Part shown: piece by piece, positions 1-7,878 of the stretch
How positions within the stretch are numbered: position 1 is the stretch's first letter
Layout: each line of letters begins with the position of its first letter
Origin: Clostridium mobile
Lineage (GTDB): Bacteria > Bacillota > Clostridia > Clostridiales > Clostridiaceae
Direction of reading: 5' to 3'
NCBI RefSeq assembly: GCF_018918285.1
Contig: NZ_JAHLQF010000001.1
Location: 248,001 to 312,000, forward strand
DNA length: 64,000 nucleotides
Notes under the pieces: model-generated
Database searches by the model: none
What the model was told of the DNA's origin: nothing
Seen by the model: only the letters and a program-made list of their open reading frames with translations
Translations under genes and position numbers: made by a program

Positions 1-534
1 ACCTATGCCTACTAGAAGCATTATTAGCACAGGAACTAAAGCTAGCATAAAGTCTGACATTCTCGTTATTGTTTCTCTTGCCAATTGTACACCTACATAA
101 AAACTTCTAGACATAATAACAATTAATAATGCATAACAGGCAAAATAAGCTATGTTGGACAACTGCTCATTGCTAAAGGCCTTCTCTAAATTTGTTATCA
201 ATGCACAAACAATAGAAATTATTATTAAGGTAGTCATCAGCTTTAAAGAAACTATTAATTCTCTTAACATATATGTAGTTATTGCTTTAATAAATTTATT
301 AACAGAAAATCCCCCTTCTCCTTTCTTCATATAGTTACTAACAAAAGATTTAGCATCCATATCTTTTAAAAGTTCATGTTCATTTTTCATGTTTGTTATG
401 TAATCATATAATTGTTCAACCTCACTATTTTTTGTATTTTCTACAGGAGATGCTTGTACAACATAACCCTTTAAAGAAAAAATGCTTAAAAACACTATTG
501 TAATAATGAAGTATCTTTTTAAATATTTTTTCAT
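1..534 (-). CDS. spoIIIAE: Stage III sporulation protein AE, N-terminal part (cut by window edge)
   Basis: This is the start of SpoIIIAE, a polytopic membrane protein of the SpoIIIA-SpoIIQ channel that links mother cell and forespore. It begins MKKYLKRYF with an N-terminal hydrophobic segment that ends around VVQAS and looks like a signal peptide. About 60 hydrophilic residues follow, then at least two membrane segments. The start is an ATG at 534 preceded by GGGGAGAG. It lies 9 bases after spoIIIAD, as the fifth gene of a tight spoIIIAA-AE operon. The reading frame is open to base 1, so roughly half of the usual near-400-residue protein is seen. Confidence 0.93.
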   Translation of the reverse strand, partial: MKKYLKRYFIITIVFLSIFSLKGYVVQASPVENTKNSEVEQLYDYITNMKNEHELLKDMDAKSFVSNYMKKGEGGFSVNKFIKAITTYMLRELIVSLKLMTTLIIISIVCALITNLEKAFSNEQLSNIAYFACYALLIVIMSRSFYVGVQLARETITRMSDFMLALVPVLIMLLVGIG

Positions 535-543
535 ATCTCTCCC

Positions 544-930
544 CTACATTATTTTCAAAATTGACTGTAAAACAGCCATTAAAATTGGAATAGCTAAGGC
601 TAAAATCAATATTTTCCCGCCAAATTCAACCTTTGAAGCAATACTTGCCTGTCCTGCATCTCTACAAATCTCGCTGCAAAAGGAGGCCAAATATGATATT
701 CCTAAAATTTTAAATACAGTAGTTAAGTAAACAAAGTCTATATTGGCCTTTAATGATAACTGTTGAAGCAAATTCATAATGGCTGTTATCTTATTCATCA
801 TAAATAGAAATATAATTATCCCGGCACATATACTTATCTGTATTGCTAATTCTTCTTTTTTACCATCCTTTATTACCAGAACAATAAATAATGCTGTAAA
901 GGCAAAAGCCACTATTTTTACTATTTCCAT
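544..930 (-). CDS. spoIIIAD: Stage III sporulation protein AD
   Basis: A 128-residue membrane protein with about four hydrophobic segments, which is the usual SpoIIIAD length. It belongs to the SpoIIIA complex needed for late sigma-G activity in the engulfed forespore. The conserved central stretch KANIDFVYLTTVFKILGISY and the motif FCSEICRDAGQ are visible. The ATG at 930 has a good GGAGGATAAT ribosome site. It sits between spoIIIAC and spoIIIAE with gaps of 9 bases on each side, so the genes are surely co-transcribed. Confidence 0.95.
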   Translation of the reverse strand: MEIVKIVAFAFTALFIVLVIKDGKKEELAIQISICAGIIIFLFMMNKITAIMNLLQQLSLKANIDFVYLTTVFKILGISYLASFCSEICRDAGQASIASKVEFGGKILILALAIPILMAVLQSILKIM

Positions 931-939
931 ATTATCCTC

Positions 940-1137
940 CTACAACTGGAACATGGTCTTAACAACGTTAAATAGTTTACTCACTAGATTAATCACCATC
1001 ATAAGTATTATTAGCAATCCAGCTAAGTTTGTTATAACGGCGTACTCATCATATCCACTTGTTTTTAATATTTTATCTAATACCATAACTAGAATGCTCA
1101 CTGCGCCTATTTTGAAAATTAAATTTACATCTAACAT
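940..1137 (-). CDS. spoIIIAC: Stage III sporulation protein AC
   Basis: A 65-residue protein with two membrane segments, matching SpoIIIAC in size, topology and position. It is part of the mother-cell side of the SpoIIIA-SpoIIQ channel. The conserved DKILKTSGYDEYAVI stretch lies between the two hydrophobic helices. The start ATG follows AGGGGGATATAA. It is placed between spoIIIAB and spoIIIAD. Confidence 0.95.
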   Translation of the reverse strand: MLDVNLIFKIGAVSILVMVLDKILKTSGYDEYAVITNLAGLLIILMMVINLVSKLFNVVKTMFQL

Positions 1138-1149
1138 TTATATCCCCCT

Positions 1150-1668
1150 TTAAATGAATATAATCACTATCATCATCCCTATGGAAAAACCTAGAAATCT
1201 ATACATTTTCACATTTTTTTTCATCAATATTTCTGCTTCCTCTATTTGATTTTTAATACTGTCTAAAGAAAGAGCAAATACCTTTTTTTGTCCTTCTATA
1301 TCCGATTCTCCTAAACTTTTGCCTAAATTAAATAATATATTTGTATCTTCTTTTGTAAGATTTAATATGTCTTTCACCTCTTCATAGGCTTTTTGGAATC
1401 CATCATATACATTATTTACCTTATTCAAGTACAGTAACTTTGAAATGGATTCGAAAAAATTATTTATTGGATATACACTTTTTTTACTAATATTTAAGAA
1501 TGCCTCCGGTAAGGGAGTATAGGTGTATACTATTTCATTTTGCAGCTGATAAATACATCTTTGCAGTTCCTTTAATTGATGTGTTCTTTTTTTAAAATTT
1601 CCTCCATATAAAATTCCACTCAAAGTGGTTGATATTATTACCATTAAACTACCAATTATTTTTAACAT
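1150..1668 (-). CDS. spoIIIAB: Stage III sporulation protein AB
   Basis: A 172-residue protein with an N-terminal membrane anchor, a helical cytoplasmic middle and a C-terminal hydrophobic end, as in SpoIIIAB. The middle region carries the family pattern of paired charged helices (QLKELQRCIYQLQNEI). The frame is open further upstream, but the ATG at 1668 follows AGGGGGTAAT, and the longer start would lie inside spoIIIAA. It begins one base after the end of spoIIIAA, which suggests translational coupling. Confidence 0.94.
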   Translation of the reverse strand: MLKIIGSLMVIISTTLSGILYGGNFKKRTHQLKELQRCIYQLQNEIVYTYTPLPEAFLNISKKSVYPINNFFESISKLLYLNKVNNVYDGFQKAYEEVKDILNLTKEDTNILFNLGKSLGESDIEGQKKVFALSLDSIKNQIEEAEILMKKNVKMYRFLGFSIGMMIVIIFI

Positions 1669-1669
1669 A

Positions 1670-2587
1670 TTACCCCCTATAGATATGACTTTTTTTCTTA
1701 AAATCATAAATGTAATCTACAGTTCCTACGCCCTCTTTATTACTTAACACGATAGCTCTGCTAAAAATATTGTTTTCCATTATGTCTTTAAATACTTCTC
1801 TTGCATACAAATCTTCTATGCCATAACCATGTATAGTAGTAATTATAGAAACTCCAGAGTTCGCCGCTTTAATAATGCTATCCATATCTGGGATTGTCCC
1901 TATTTCATCACACATTATTACCTCTGGTGACATACTTCTTATCACCATCATAATTCCCTCACTTTTAGGACAACCGTCTAATACATCCGTCCTCAAACCT
2001 ACATCTAGTTGAGGCATACCATTGTAACAGGATGATATTTCACTTCTTTCATCTATTACACATACTTTTTTTCCACTAAAATTTATATTTTTTATACCAT
2101 TGGATATATTTCTTCCAAGATCTCTTAAGAGCGTAGTTTTCCCACACCTTGGAGGAGATATTATTATAGTATTTAATACTTCCCTTCCTTGAATAATGTA
2201 ATTAAATATTTTATTAGAGCAACCTATTATTTCATTACATATTCTGATGTTTAAAGAAGCTACATCTTTTATTGTCTTTACGTTACCTCTTTCAATTACA
2301 CAAGTTCCACATATGCCAACCCTATGACCGCCTCTAATAGTTATATAGCCTTGTCTTATTTCCTCATCATAAGCATATATAGAATAATTACTAATTCTTT
2401 GTAAAATAGCTTTAATATCTTCTAATGTAGCTATATAATTTGTGATAATCTCATCCTCTCCTAATTGTAAAATTGTCTTTTTCCCAGCCTTTATTCTTAT
2501 TTCTTGGAGAAGCCCCATTTTTTCTAAATTTACTAATTTTATTATATTTTCTGGTAATATATTAATTATCTCTTTAGTGTTTATCAT
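1670..2587 (-). CDS. spoIIIAA: Stage III sporulation protein AA (AAA ATPase)
   Basis: A 305-residue P-loop ATPase of the secretion-ATPase type that powers or assembles the SpoIIIA channel. The Walker A motif reads SPPRCGKTTLL, with Ser in place of the usual first Gly. The Walker B region is PEVIMCDEIGT, and a sensor-like ITTIHG follows. The frame continues 53 codons upstream, but the ATG at 2587 has a strong AAAGGAGGATAAAA ribosome site and gives the family-typical length. It is the first gene of the operon. A possible sigma-E promoter lies just upstream, behind a terminator. Confidence 0.95.
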   Translation of the reverse strand: MINTKEIINILPENIIKLVNLEKMGLLQEIRIKAGKKTILQLGEDEIITNYIATLEDIKAILQRISNYSIYAYDEEIRQGYITIRGGHRVGICGTCVIERGNVKTIKDVASLNIRICNEIIGCSNKIFNYIIQGREVLNTIIISPPRCGKTTLLRDLGRNISNGIKNINFSGKKVCVIDERSEISSCYNGMPQLDVGLRTDVLDGCPKSEGIMMVIRSMSPEVIMCDEIGTIPDMDSIIKAANSGVSIITTIHGYGIEDLYAREVFKDIMENNIFSRAIVLSNKEGVGTVDYIYDFKKKSHIYRG

Positions 2588-2613
2588 TTTTATCCTCCTT
2601 TCTTTCTTATTAA

Positions 2614-2643
2614 AAGGTATTTTAGAATTAAGAAAAATATGAC
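2614..2643 (-). promoter_or_regulatory. Possible sigma-E promoter for the spoIIIA operon
   Basis: On the minus strand, GTCATATTT is followed about 14 bases later by AATACCTT, which resembles the sigma-E -35 and CATACA-type -10 boxes. It lies in the only space between the upstream terminator and the spoIIIAA ribosome site. Sigma-E control of spoIIIA is established in Bacillus. The assignment here is by eye and the -10 match is partial. Confidence 0.4.
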
Positions 2644-2653
2644 ATAGAAAATC

Positions 2654-2692
2654 AAAAAAATAAAAAAGAGCATCCTTTATATGGATACTCTT
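2654..2692 (-). terminator. Rho-independent terminator of the zinc-ribbon gene
   Basis: A 10-bp stem with one G-T pair (2666-2675 with 2683-2692) is followed on the minus strand by a T-rich tract. It separates the 133-residue gene from the spoIIIA operon. Confidence 0.8.
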
Positions 2693-2705
2693 CTTTAAAT
2701 AATTA

Positions 2706-3107
2706 TTAACAATCACAATCTTCTTCACAGTCACAAGAATTTTCACTTAATAAGATATCTTTATGGCAACTTGGACAGGTTATACTTTCCTTACTTTGTA
2801 AGATATTTGAATCAACATATATGGTCTCTCCACAACTCTCACAGGTCATGTCGATAAAGTCATCAATATTTTCATAATCTTCATCATCGTATAATTCATC
2901 TTCTAATGAAGTTAAATCCTCATCTAACACATCTATGTATTCCTGCATATCTTTTTGTGCATCTTTAATTTCTTCCATTTCCTCGCCAATTTTTTGAAGA
3001 ACACTTACCATTTCTTTTATTATTCTTCCTTCTTTACTTCCTTCATCTAGATCTAATCCATCTACCAATCCACTTAGATATGATATTTTTGAGTTAATTG
3101 AACTCAT
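2706..3107 (-). CDS. CD1247-type small acidic zinc-ribbon protein
   Basis: A 133-residue, strongly acidic protein. Residues 1-70 look helical and coiled-coil-like. Residues 85-115 carry two CxxC pairs (CESCG and CPSCH), which form a zinc ribbon. The tail is Cys/Asp/Glu rich (CDCEEDCDC). Its size and order match the clostridial CD1247 N-terminal domain family, whose function I do not know. It lies between efp and spoIIIAA with its own terminator downstream. Confidence 0.8.
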   Translation of the reverse strand: MSSINSKISYLSGLVDGLDLDEGSKEGRIIKEMVSVLQKIGEEMEEIKDAQKDMQEYIDVLDEDLTSLEDELYDDEDYENIDDFIDMTCESCGETIYVDSNILQSKESITCPSCHKDILLSENSCDCEEDCDC

Positions 3108-3134
3108 ATTCTCACTCCCTTTTTATTATAATTA

Positions 3135-3166
3135 ATAACGACATACAAATTATTGTATGCCGTTAT
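3135..3166 (-). terminator. Hairpin between efp and the zinc-ribbon gene
   Basis: A 14-pair stem with one mismatch (ATAACGxCATACAA against TTGTATGxCGTTAT) sits in the gap after efp. The T-tract on the minus side is weak, so it may only partly terminate. Confidence 0.55.
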
Positions 3167-3191
3167 CAAAACACGTTAATTATATTATTGA

Positions 3192-3749
3192 CTAAACTCT
3201 TTCCATATATTCACCAGTTCTAGTATCTACTCTTATAACATCTCCTTCATTAACGAATAGTGGAACTGGAACAACCGCTCCTGTTTCAACAGTTGCTGGT
3301 TTTAAAACGTTAGTTGCAGTGTTACCCTTTGCACCTGGTTCGGTATGAGTAATTTGTAATTCAACAAAGTTTGGAGCTTCAACTGAGAAAGCTTCTCCTT
3401 TGTAAAATTTAATTACTGCAAACATATTTTCTTTTAAGAATTTTATTGCTTCTTCAACCTGTTCAAAGTTTAATGGAATTTGCTCAAAAGTTTCTTGGTC
3501 CATAAAGTAGTATAATTGACCATCTGTATATAAATATTGCATTTCTTTTCTTTCAATTACAGCTTCTTGAAGCTTATGAGTTGGGTTGAATGTTGTTTCT
3601 GTAACACCGCCAGAAATAACATTTTTCATCTTAGCTCTAACGAAAGCGGCTCCTTTTCCTGGTTTAACGTGTAAAAAGTCCACAACTGTGTAAACTTGTC
3701 CATCTAATTCAAATGTAGTTCCTTTTCTCAAATCTCCTGCTGATATCAT
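3192..3749 (-). CDS. efp: Elongation factor P
   Basis: A 185-residue EF-P, the usual length. It binds stalled ribosomes between the P and E sites and speeds peptide bonds at polyproline. The N-terminal KOW-like domain holds the tip loop [14 protein letters not shown], whose Lys is the position modified in many bacteria. The two OB domains follow, ending in RTGEYMERV. The ATG at 3749 follows GGAGGG ten bases upstream; an upstream in-frame start would overlap that site. The gene follows an M24 peptidase, a common pairing in Firmicutes. Confidence 0.97.
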   Translation of the reverse strand: MISAGDLRKGTTFELDGQVYTVVDFLHVKPGKGAAFVRAKMKNVISGGVTETTFNPTHKLQEAVIERKEMQYLYTDGQLYYFMDQETFEQIPLNFEQVEEAIKFLKENMFAVIKFYKGEAFSVEAPNFVELQITHTEPGAKGNTATNVLKPATVETGAVVPVPLFVNEGDVIRVDTRTGEYMERV

Positions 3750-3822
3750 ATCTAAGAATCCCTCCAAAACAATTAATTCATTTATATTATAACCTTATTA
3801 GGTAAGATAATACTTGTTAAAC

Positions 3823-4890
3823 TTATATTATTATTAAATTTTTTGGTGACTTTGAAAGAACTTCGTATCCCTCTTCAGTAACCAAAACTAAATCCTCAAT
3901 TCTAACTCCAAACTCATTTGGAATATAAATTCCTGGTTCATCTGTAATCACCATTCCTGGTTTTAAAACATTAGATCCTGCTGGACTTATTCTAGGATTT
4001 TCATGCACTTCTCTGCCTACTCCATGACCAAGTCCATGGCCAAAATACTTTCCATATCCTTCTGATGTAATTATATCTCTTGCTACTTTGTCAATATCAG
4101 TTCCTGTAAGCCCAGGTTTTATTGACTTTAAAGCTTCTTCTTGTGCTTTTAAAACTGTGTTATATACATGAAGCATCTTTTCAGAAGCATTACCCATAAC
4201 TAATGTTCTTGTCATATCTGAACAATAACCTTGGTAAACGCAACCAAAATCTAAAGTAACAAAGTCATTCATTCTAATAACTTTATCCGTTGGTTGACCA
4301 TGAGGTAATGCTGATCTTTCACCAGATGCAACTATGGAAGGAAATGAAAGTGCTGATCCTCCATATCTCTTTAACCAATATTCAAGTTCTACGGCCACTT
4401 CCTTTTCTGATGTCCCTGGTCTTATAAATTGTAGTATTTTTTCAAAAGCTTTATCTGCAATAGATGCAGCTTTTTTTATACATTCTATTTCATTCTTATC
4501 CTTTATAACTCTAAGTTCTTCTACAATTCCTTCAAGAGGAATCATTTCGCAAGTAAAGTTTTCTTTGTATGTAACATAATTTTTATAGGTAATAATATTT
4601 TCTTCAAATCCTATTTTTTTTATGTTTAATTCTTCTATGGTATCTCTTAAAAAGTTTTCTATTTTGCCTTTATACTCTCTTATTTCCATTTCCTCAACTT
4701 CCTCTTTGGCCTGTTGAGTGTATCTTGAGTCTGTTATAAAAACTGACTTTTCTAATCCTATTATTGCATAGCTCTCATCACCAGTAAATCCTGATATATA
4801 GTTTCTATTGTGATCTCCTATCAATAATATTCCGTCTATTCCTTTAGATTTCATTGATTTTCTTAAATTATCAATTCTATTTTTATACAT
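3823..4890 (-). CDS. Xaa-Pro aminopeptidase (M24 family)
   Basis: A 355-residue metallopeptidase that removes the first residue from peptides with Pro at position two. An N-terminal creatinase-like domain covers about residues 1-125, followed by the pita-bread catalytic domain. The metal ligands can be seen as the Asp pair around TLDFGCVYQGYCSDMTRT, the His in GLGHGVGREVHE, the Glu in TDEPGIY and the Glu in GVRIED. The ATG at 4890 follows GAGGTGAAAAG. It lies between aroQ and efp, an arrangement seen in Bacillus and Clostridium. Confidence 0.95.
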   Translation of the reverse strand: MYKNRIDNLRKSMKSKGIDGILLIGDHNRNYISGFTGDESYAIIGLEKSVFITDSRYTQQAKEEVEEMEIREYKGKIENFLRDTIEELNIKKIGFEENIITYKNYVTYKENFTCEMIPLEGIVEELRVIKDKNEIECIKKAASIADKAFEKILQFIRPGTSEKEVAVELEYWLKRYGGSALSFPSIVASGERSALPHGQPTDKVIRMNDFVTLDFGCVYQGYCSDMTRTLVMGNASEKMLHVYNTVLKAQEEALKSIKPGLTGTDIDKVARDIITSEGYGKYFGHGLGHGVGREVHENPRISPAGSNVLKPGMVITDEPGIYIPNEFGVRIEDLVLVTEEGYEVLSKSPKNLIII

Positions 4891-4910
4891 CTTTTCACCT
4901 CTATGTATCC

Positions 4911-5366
4911 TTAAGGCTTAATAACTTTATTAATATTATTAATTAATGCATGTATGGCCATAATATACCCATAATATCCAAAACCACTTATGACACCAAT
5001 GCACCCTTCAGCTGTGATACTTTTTCTTCTATATTCCTCTCTACCATATATATTGCTTAAATGAACCTCAATAACAGGTATGTTAACACCTCTTATAGCA
5101 TCTAAGATCGCTATACTGTAATGTGAATAAGCTCCAGGGTTTATTATAATTCCTGAATATTTATTTATACTTTCACCAATAACAGTAACTATCTCTCCTT
5201 CATAATTACTCTGAAAAAAGTCTAGATATATATTATTCTCTTTAGTGTTCTCTTTTATGATATTATTAATATCATCTAAAGTAAGATTACCATATATATC
5301 TTTCTCTCTTATTCCTAGTAAATTTAAATTAGGTCCATTTATTATCAATACCCTTGATGGTTGCAC
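4911..5366 (-). CDS. aroQ: 3-dehydroquinate dehydratase, type II
   Basis: A 151-residue type II dehydroquinase for step three of the shikimate pathway. Motifs are the N-terminal IINGPNLNLLG, QSNYEGEIV, NPGAYSHYSIAI and EVHLSNIYGREEYRR, which include the catalytic Tyr/Arg/His positions. I chose the GTG at 5366 because the GAGAGGG site lies ten bases upstream. An in-frame TTG at 5375 would be only two bases from that site. It follows aroK by about 100 bases. Confidence 0.95.
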   Translation of the reverse strand: MQPSRVLIINGPNLNLLGIREKDIYGNLTLDDINNIIKENTKENNIYLDFFQSNYEGEIVTVIGESINKYSGIIINPGAYSHYSIAILDAIRGVNIPVIEVHLSNIYGREEYRRKSITAEGCIGVISGFGYYGYIMAIHALINNINKVIKP

Positions 5367-5468
5367 ATTTAACAATCCCTCTCGATGAATTATTTATATA
5401 AACTGGAATACATTTGAACAATGATATTTTATCAAAACTTCTACTTATTTGCAAATAATATTGTATAA

Positions 5469-5957
5469 TTATTTCATTTTATCTATAATTGATTTTACCA
5501 CTTCATCCAATGATATATTATAATTATCTACCGTAAGTTTAGCCTTATTATAGATTGGAGATCTTATTTTATACAATTCTTTTAATTTTTCTTCCATATC
5601 TTCTACTAATAAAGGTCTTTCTGTTAAATTTCTCTTCATTAATTCTTCTATAGGCACTTTCAAAAAAACTGTTAATCCTAGGTTATTTAACACTTCCATG
5701 TTGTCATTATATATAGGAAAACCTCCTCCAGTAGAAATTATATGATTTTTATAGTTTTTTATTTCACAAAGTAAATCTCTTTCCAATATTCTAAAATATT
5801 TTTCGCCTTTTTCATTAAATATTTTTTTTATAGGTAGACCTATCCTTTTTTCTATTAACAGATCTGTATCTATAAAATTATACCCTGTTATTTTACTGAG
5901 TTTTTTTCCTAATGTAGTCTTTCCACATCCTGGCATACCAATTAATATGATGTTAAT
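5469..5957 (-). CDS. aroK: Shikimate kinase with an apparent AUU start
   Basis: A 162-residue shikimate kinase (ATP plus shikimate to shikimate 3-phosphate). The Walker A motif is GMPGCGKTT, the shikimate site includes DTD and STGGGFP, and the lid contains ERPLL. The first in-frame ATG (5936) would remove beta-strand 1 and the first Gly of Walker A, and it has no ribosome site. Upstream, in-frame codons contain no ATG, GTG or TTG before a stop. AGGAGAGGG lies just upstream of ATT codons at 5960 and 5957. The ATT at 5957 is best spaced and gives a normal N-terminus, NIILIG. The function is firm and the start codon is inferred. Confidence 0.9.
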   Translation of the reverse strand: MNIILIGMPGCGKTTLGKKLSKITGYNFIDTDLLIEKRIGLPIKKIFNEKGEKYFRILERDLLCEIKNYKNHIISTGGGFPIYNDNMEVLNNLGLTVFLKVPIEELMKRNLTERPLLVEDMEEKLKELYKIRSPIYNKAKLTVDNYNISLDEVVKSIIDKMK

Positions 5958-5961
5958 AATA

Positions 5962-5970
5962 CCCTCTCCT
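5962..5970 (-). promoter_or_regulatory. Ribosome site that fixes the aroK start
   Basis: AGGAGAGGG on the minus strand, with the AGGAG core eight bases before the ATT codon at 5957. No standard start codon is in range. Confidence 0.7.
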
Positions 5971-6128
5971 CTATTTGCTATCCATATTATTATAATACCA
6001 TATATTTTACTTCCTTTTCATGATATATTTTAGTAAGGAATAATTATTTTTGTATATAGTATACTCAGCAGATAATAAGTAAAATGAAATCACTAAGCAC
6101 AAAATCCCTATAAAAAATGTATATGTAA

Positions 6129-6578
6129 TTATAAATCCTTCTTTCTTTTTACACCAAAACATCTTTCATATTCCTTCCCACTCATAGTAATAATATTTAT
6201 ATATATAGTATTTTCTATATCATGCACCAAAAACTTTTTTACATTTAACATTATATTGTTAGTTGGCCCATAATTGCTTTTACCATAGGAGATTATAATT
6301 TTTCCTCTATTATATTTGATGTAATCACTAATTCCTTTTGTAACTATTTTTATTTCACTGCCACTTTTATCCTCTAATATTTCTATATGATCTCCTTCTC
6401 TTAACTTCTCTTCAATATAAATAAATGCTTGGTCTACATAAAGTTCTTCTTGTTGATAATTCATGTTTTTGCCATAGTTACACAACTGAAGAATTAAGTT
6501 TTTTCCTGTTAATGTGAATATTATTGTAAAAACACTTATATATACAATAACTTCAATTATTGAGAATGCCTTTTTCAT
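6129..6578 (-). CDS. Minor pseudopilin, ComGF-like position
   Basis: A 149-residue prepilin-like protein, last of the comG-type operon. It starts MKKA followed by FSIIEVIVYISVF, a type IV prepilin N-terminus in which Ala replaces Gly before the cleavage point. The Glu at +5 is kept. The rest is beta-rich without a family motif I can name. The ATG at 6578 overlaps the upstream TGA as ATGA, so I prefer it to the ATG four codons earlier. It likely caps or primes the competence pseudopilus; the ComGF label rests on position only. Confidence 0.75.
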   Translation of the reverse strand: MKKAFSIIEVIVYISVFTIIFTLTGKNLILQLCNYGKNMNYQQEELYVDQAFIYIEEKLREGDHIEILEDKSGSEIKIVTKGISDYIKYNRGKIIISYGKSNYGPTNNIMLNVKKFLVHDIENTIYINIITMSGKEYERCFGVKRKKDL

Positions 6579-7021
6579 AGAGCTTTCCATTCCTTCATAA
6601 ATTTATATTCATATAGCTTATCTCCATGTATATACAATATTTTTATTTCATACACATGATTTTCATTCTCTTGTTTTACTATATCTAATAAAATATATGC
6701 CGTTTCATCTGTTGGTAATTCTAATTTACTTAAAGAATATAAACTACCTTCCTTTAAGCTTTTTACATTCATATCTTCTCCATAAAAGTAAACCGGTGAA
6801 ATATTATTTATAGCTTCTATATCCTCTACACAGTTGTTATATTCTAGTATATTCTTCAGCCCCTCCAAAAAATATATAGAGTTTTTAAAATTCGAATTAT
6901 AGTCTTTTAACCTTAGATAATTCATTGTTACCAATGATGATGAGATAAATAAAATTGTGAACAAAGATATGCTTATTGCTACTTCTATTAAAGAAAAAGC
7001 TCTCTTATTTGATTTGAACAT
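6575..7021 (-). CDS. Minor pseudopilin, ComGE-like position
   Basis: A 148-residue prepilin-like protein. The N-terminus KRA-FSLIEVAISISLF has the hydrophobic helix and Glu+5 of type IV prepilins, again with Ala before the cleavage site. The C-terminal part is globular and not recognised. It overlaps the previous gene by 17 bases and the next by 4, so translation is coupled. It belongs to the same competence or secretion pseudopilus operon. Confidence 0.75.
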   Translation of the reverse strand: MFKSNKRAFSLIEVAISISLFTILFISSSLVTMNYLRLKDYNSNFKNSIYFLEGLKNILEYNNCVEDIEAINNISPVYFYGEDMNVKSLKEGSLYSLSKLELPTDETAYILLDIVKQENENHVYEIKILYIHGDKLYEYKFMKEWKAL

Positions 7022-7451
7022 GCCCAGTACCTACTGAAATAGTAATTTCTTGTTCTTCATTATTCCTGTCTCTATATTTTATAGTACATCCATCACTAGT
7101 TCTACCAAATCTATTTATATTTATCTCGCTATTTACAGCATTTACAAAAGTAAACTGAAATCCTTTAGGTAGTTTATATTCATTTAATTTTTTCATATTT
7201 GTATAAAACATTATAGTATTCTCCTTTTTAGAAAAATATACCCTTCCTAATGTATAATTTTCTCTACAATGTTGCTTACTAGCATTAACAAAGCTTAAAA
7301 TTGAATTATTACAATTAATGACCTCTACATTATTAAATACTTTATTAAACCCAGCATAACTAAATCTAAATATCCCTAAAACTGCAATGAAAAATGTTAC
7401 AGACAACATTAACTCAATTAATGTAAATCCCTTTTTAACCTTCCTATTCAT
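7005..7451 (-). CDS. Pseudopilin, ComGD-like
   Basis: A 148-residue prepilin with a canonical cleavage site, KKG-FTLIELMLSV, and a single N-terminal helix. The globular part ends with EITISVGTGHVQIK. It overlaps comGC by 8 bases and the next pseudopilin by 17. By order it is the ComGD equivalent, though minor pseudopilins diverge too fast to be sure from sequence. Confidence 0.78.
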   Translation of the reverse strand: MNRKVKKGFTLIELMLSVTFFIAVLGIFRFSYAGFNKVFNNVEVINCNNSILSFVNASKQHCRENYTLGRVYFSKKENTIMFYTNMKKLNEYKLPKGFQFTFVNAVNSEININRFGRTSDGCTIKYRDRNNEEQEITISVGTGHVQIK

Positions 7452-7860
7452 TAATAGATTCTGCTTTAATAGATTCTACTTCTAACTCGTATCTATCTTT
7501 GTTCATATCAACGCTATAATTTTGGTCACCTATCTTAAACCTTATTACTGCATTATCATTAAAAGTATCCACAGTTACACCGTACTCCTCATCATTTCCT
7601 GTCATAATACCCATCAGTTCTTCAATATTCCCCTTTATCTTCTTCTCGTCAAACTTTCCATTTGACTCCGTATAACTAATCATTACCGTTGAATATAATT
7701 GTCTTGCAATATTATCAGCTTTTATATGGTTCGCTTTTGCACTATATCCCTTAAATCTTGGAATTAGCATACTCATAAATATAATCATTATAGACATCAC
7801 CAATAATAATTCTATTAAAGTGAATCCCTTTTTCTTACTATTAATCTTAATGTTAATCAA
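7444..7860 (-). CDS. comGC: Major pseudopilin, ComGC-like
   Basis: A 138-residue prepilin with a basic leader and cleavage site KKKG-FTLIELLLVMSI. It is the first pseudopilin after the membrane platform gene, the place of ComGC, main subunit of the DNA-uptake pseudopilus. The start is a TTG at 7860 with GGAGG eight bases before it. The body has the conserved early KAD..ARQL helix of pilins. A general type II or type IV pilin role cannot be excluded. Confidence 0.82.
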   Translation of the reverse strand: MINIKINSKKKGFTLIELLLVMSIMIIFMSMLIPRFKGYSAKANHIKADNIARQLYSTVMISYTESNGKFDEKKIKGNIEELMGIMTGNDEEYGVTVDTFNDNAVIRFKIGDQNYSVDMNKDRYELEVESIKAESINE

Positions 7861-7878
7861 TTTTCAAACCTCCACAAT

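Noticed and set aside
1668-1707. Longer start of spoIIIAB
   Set aside because: It would lie inside spoIIIAA, and the ATG at 1668 has the ribosome site.
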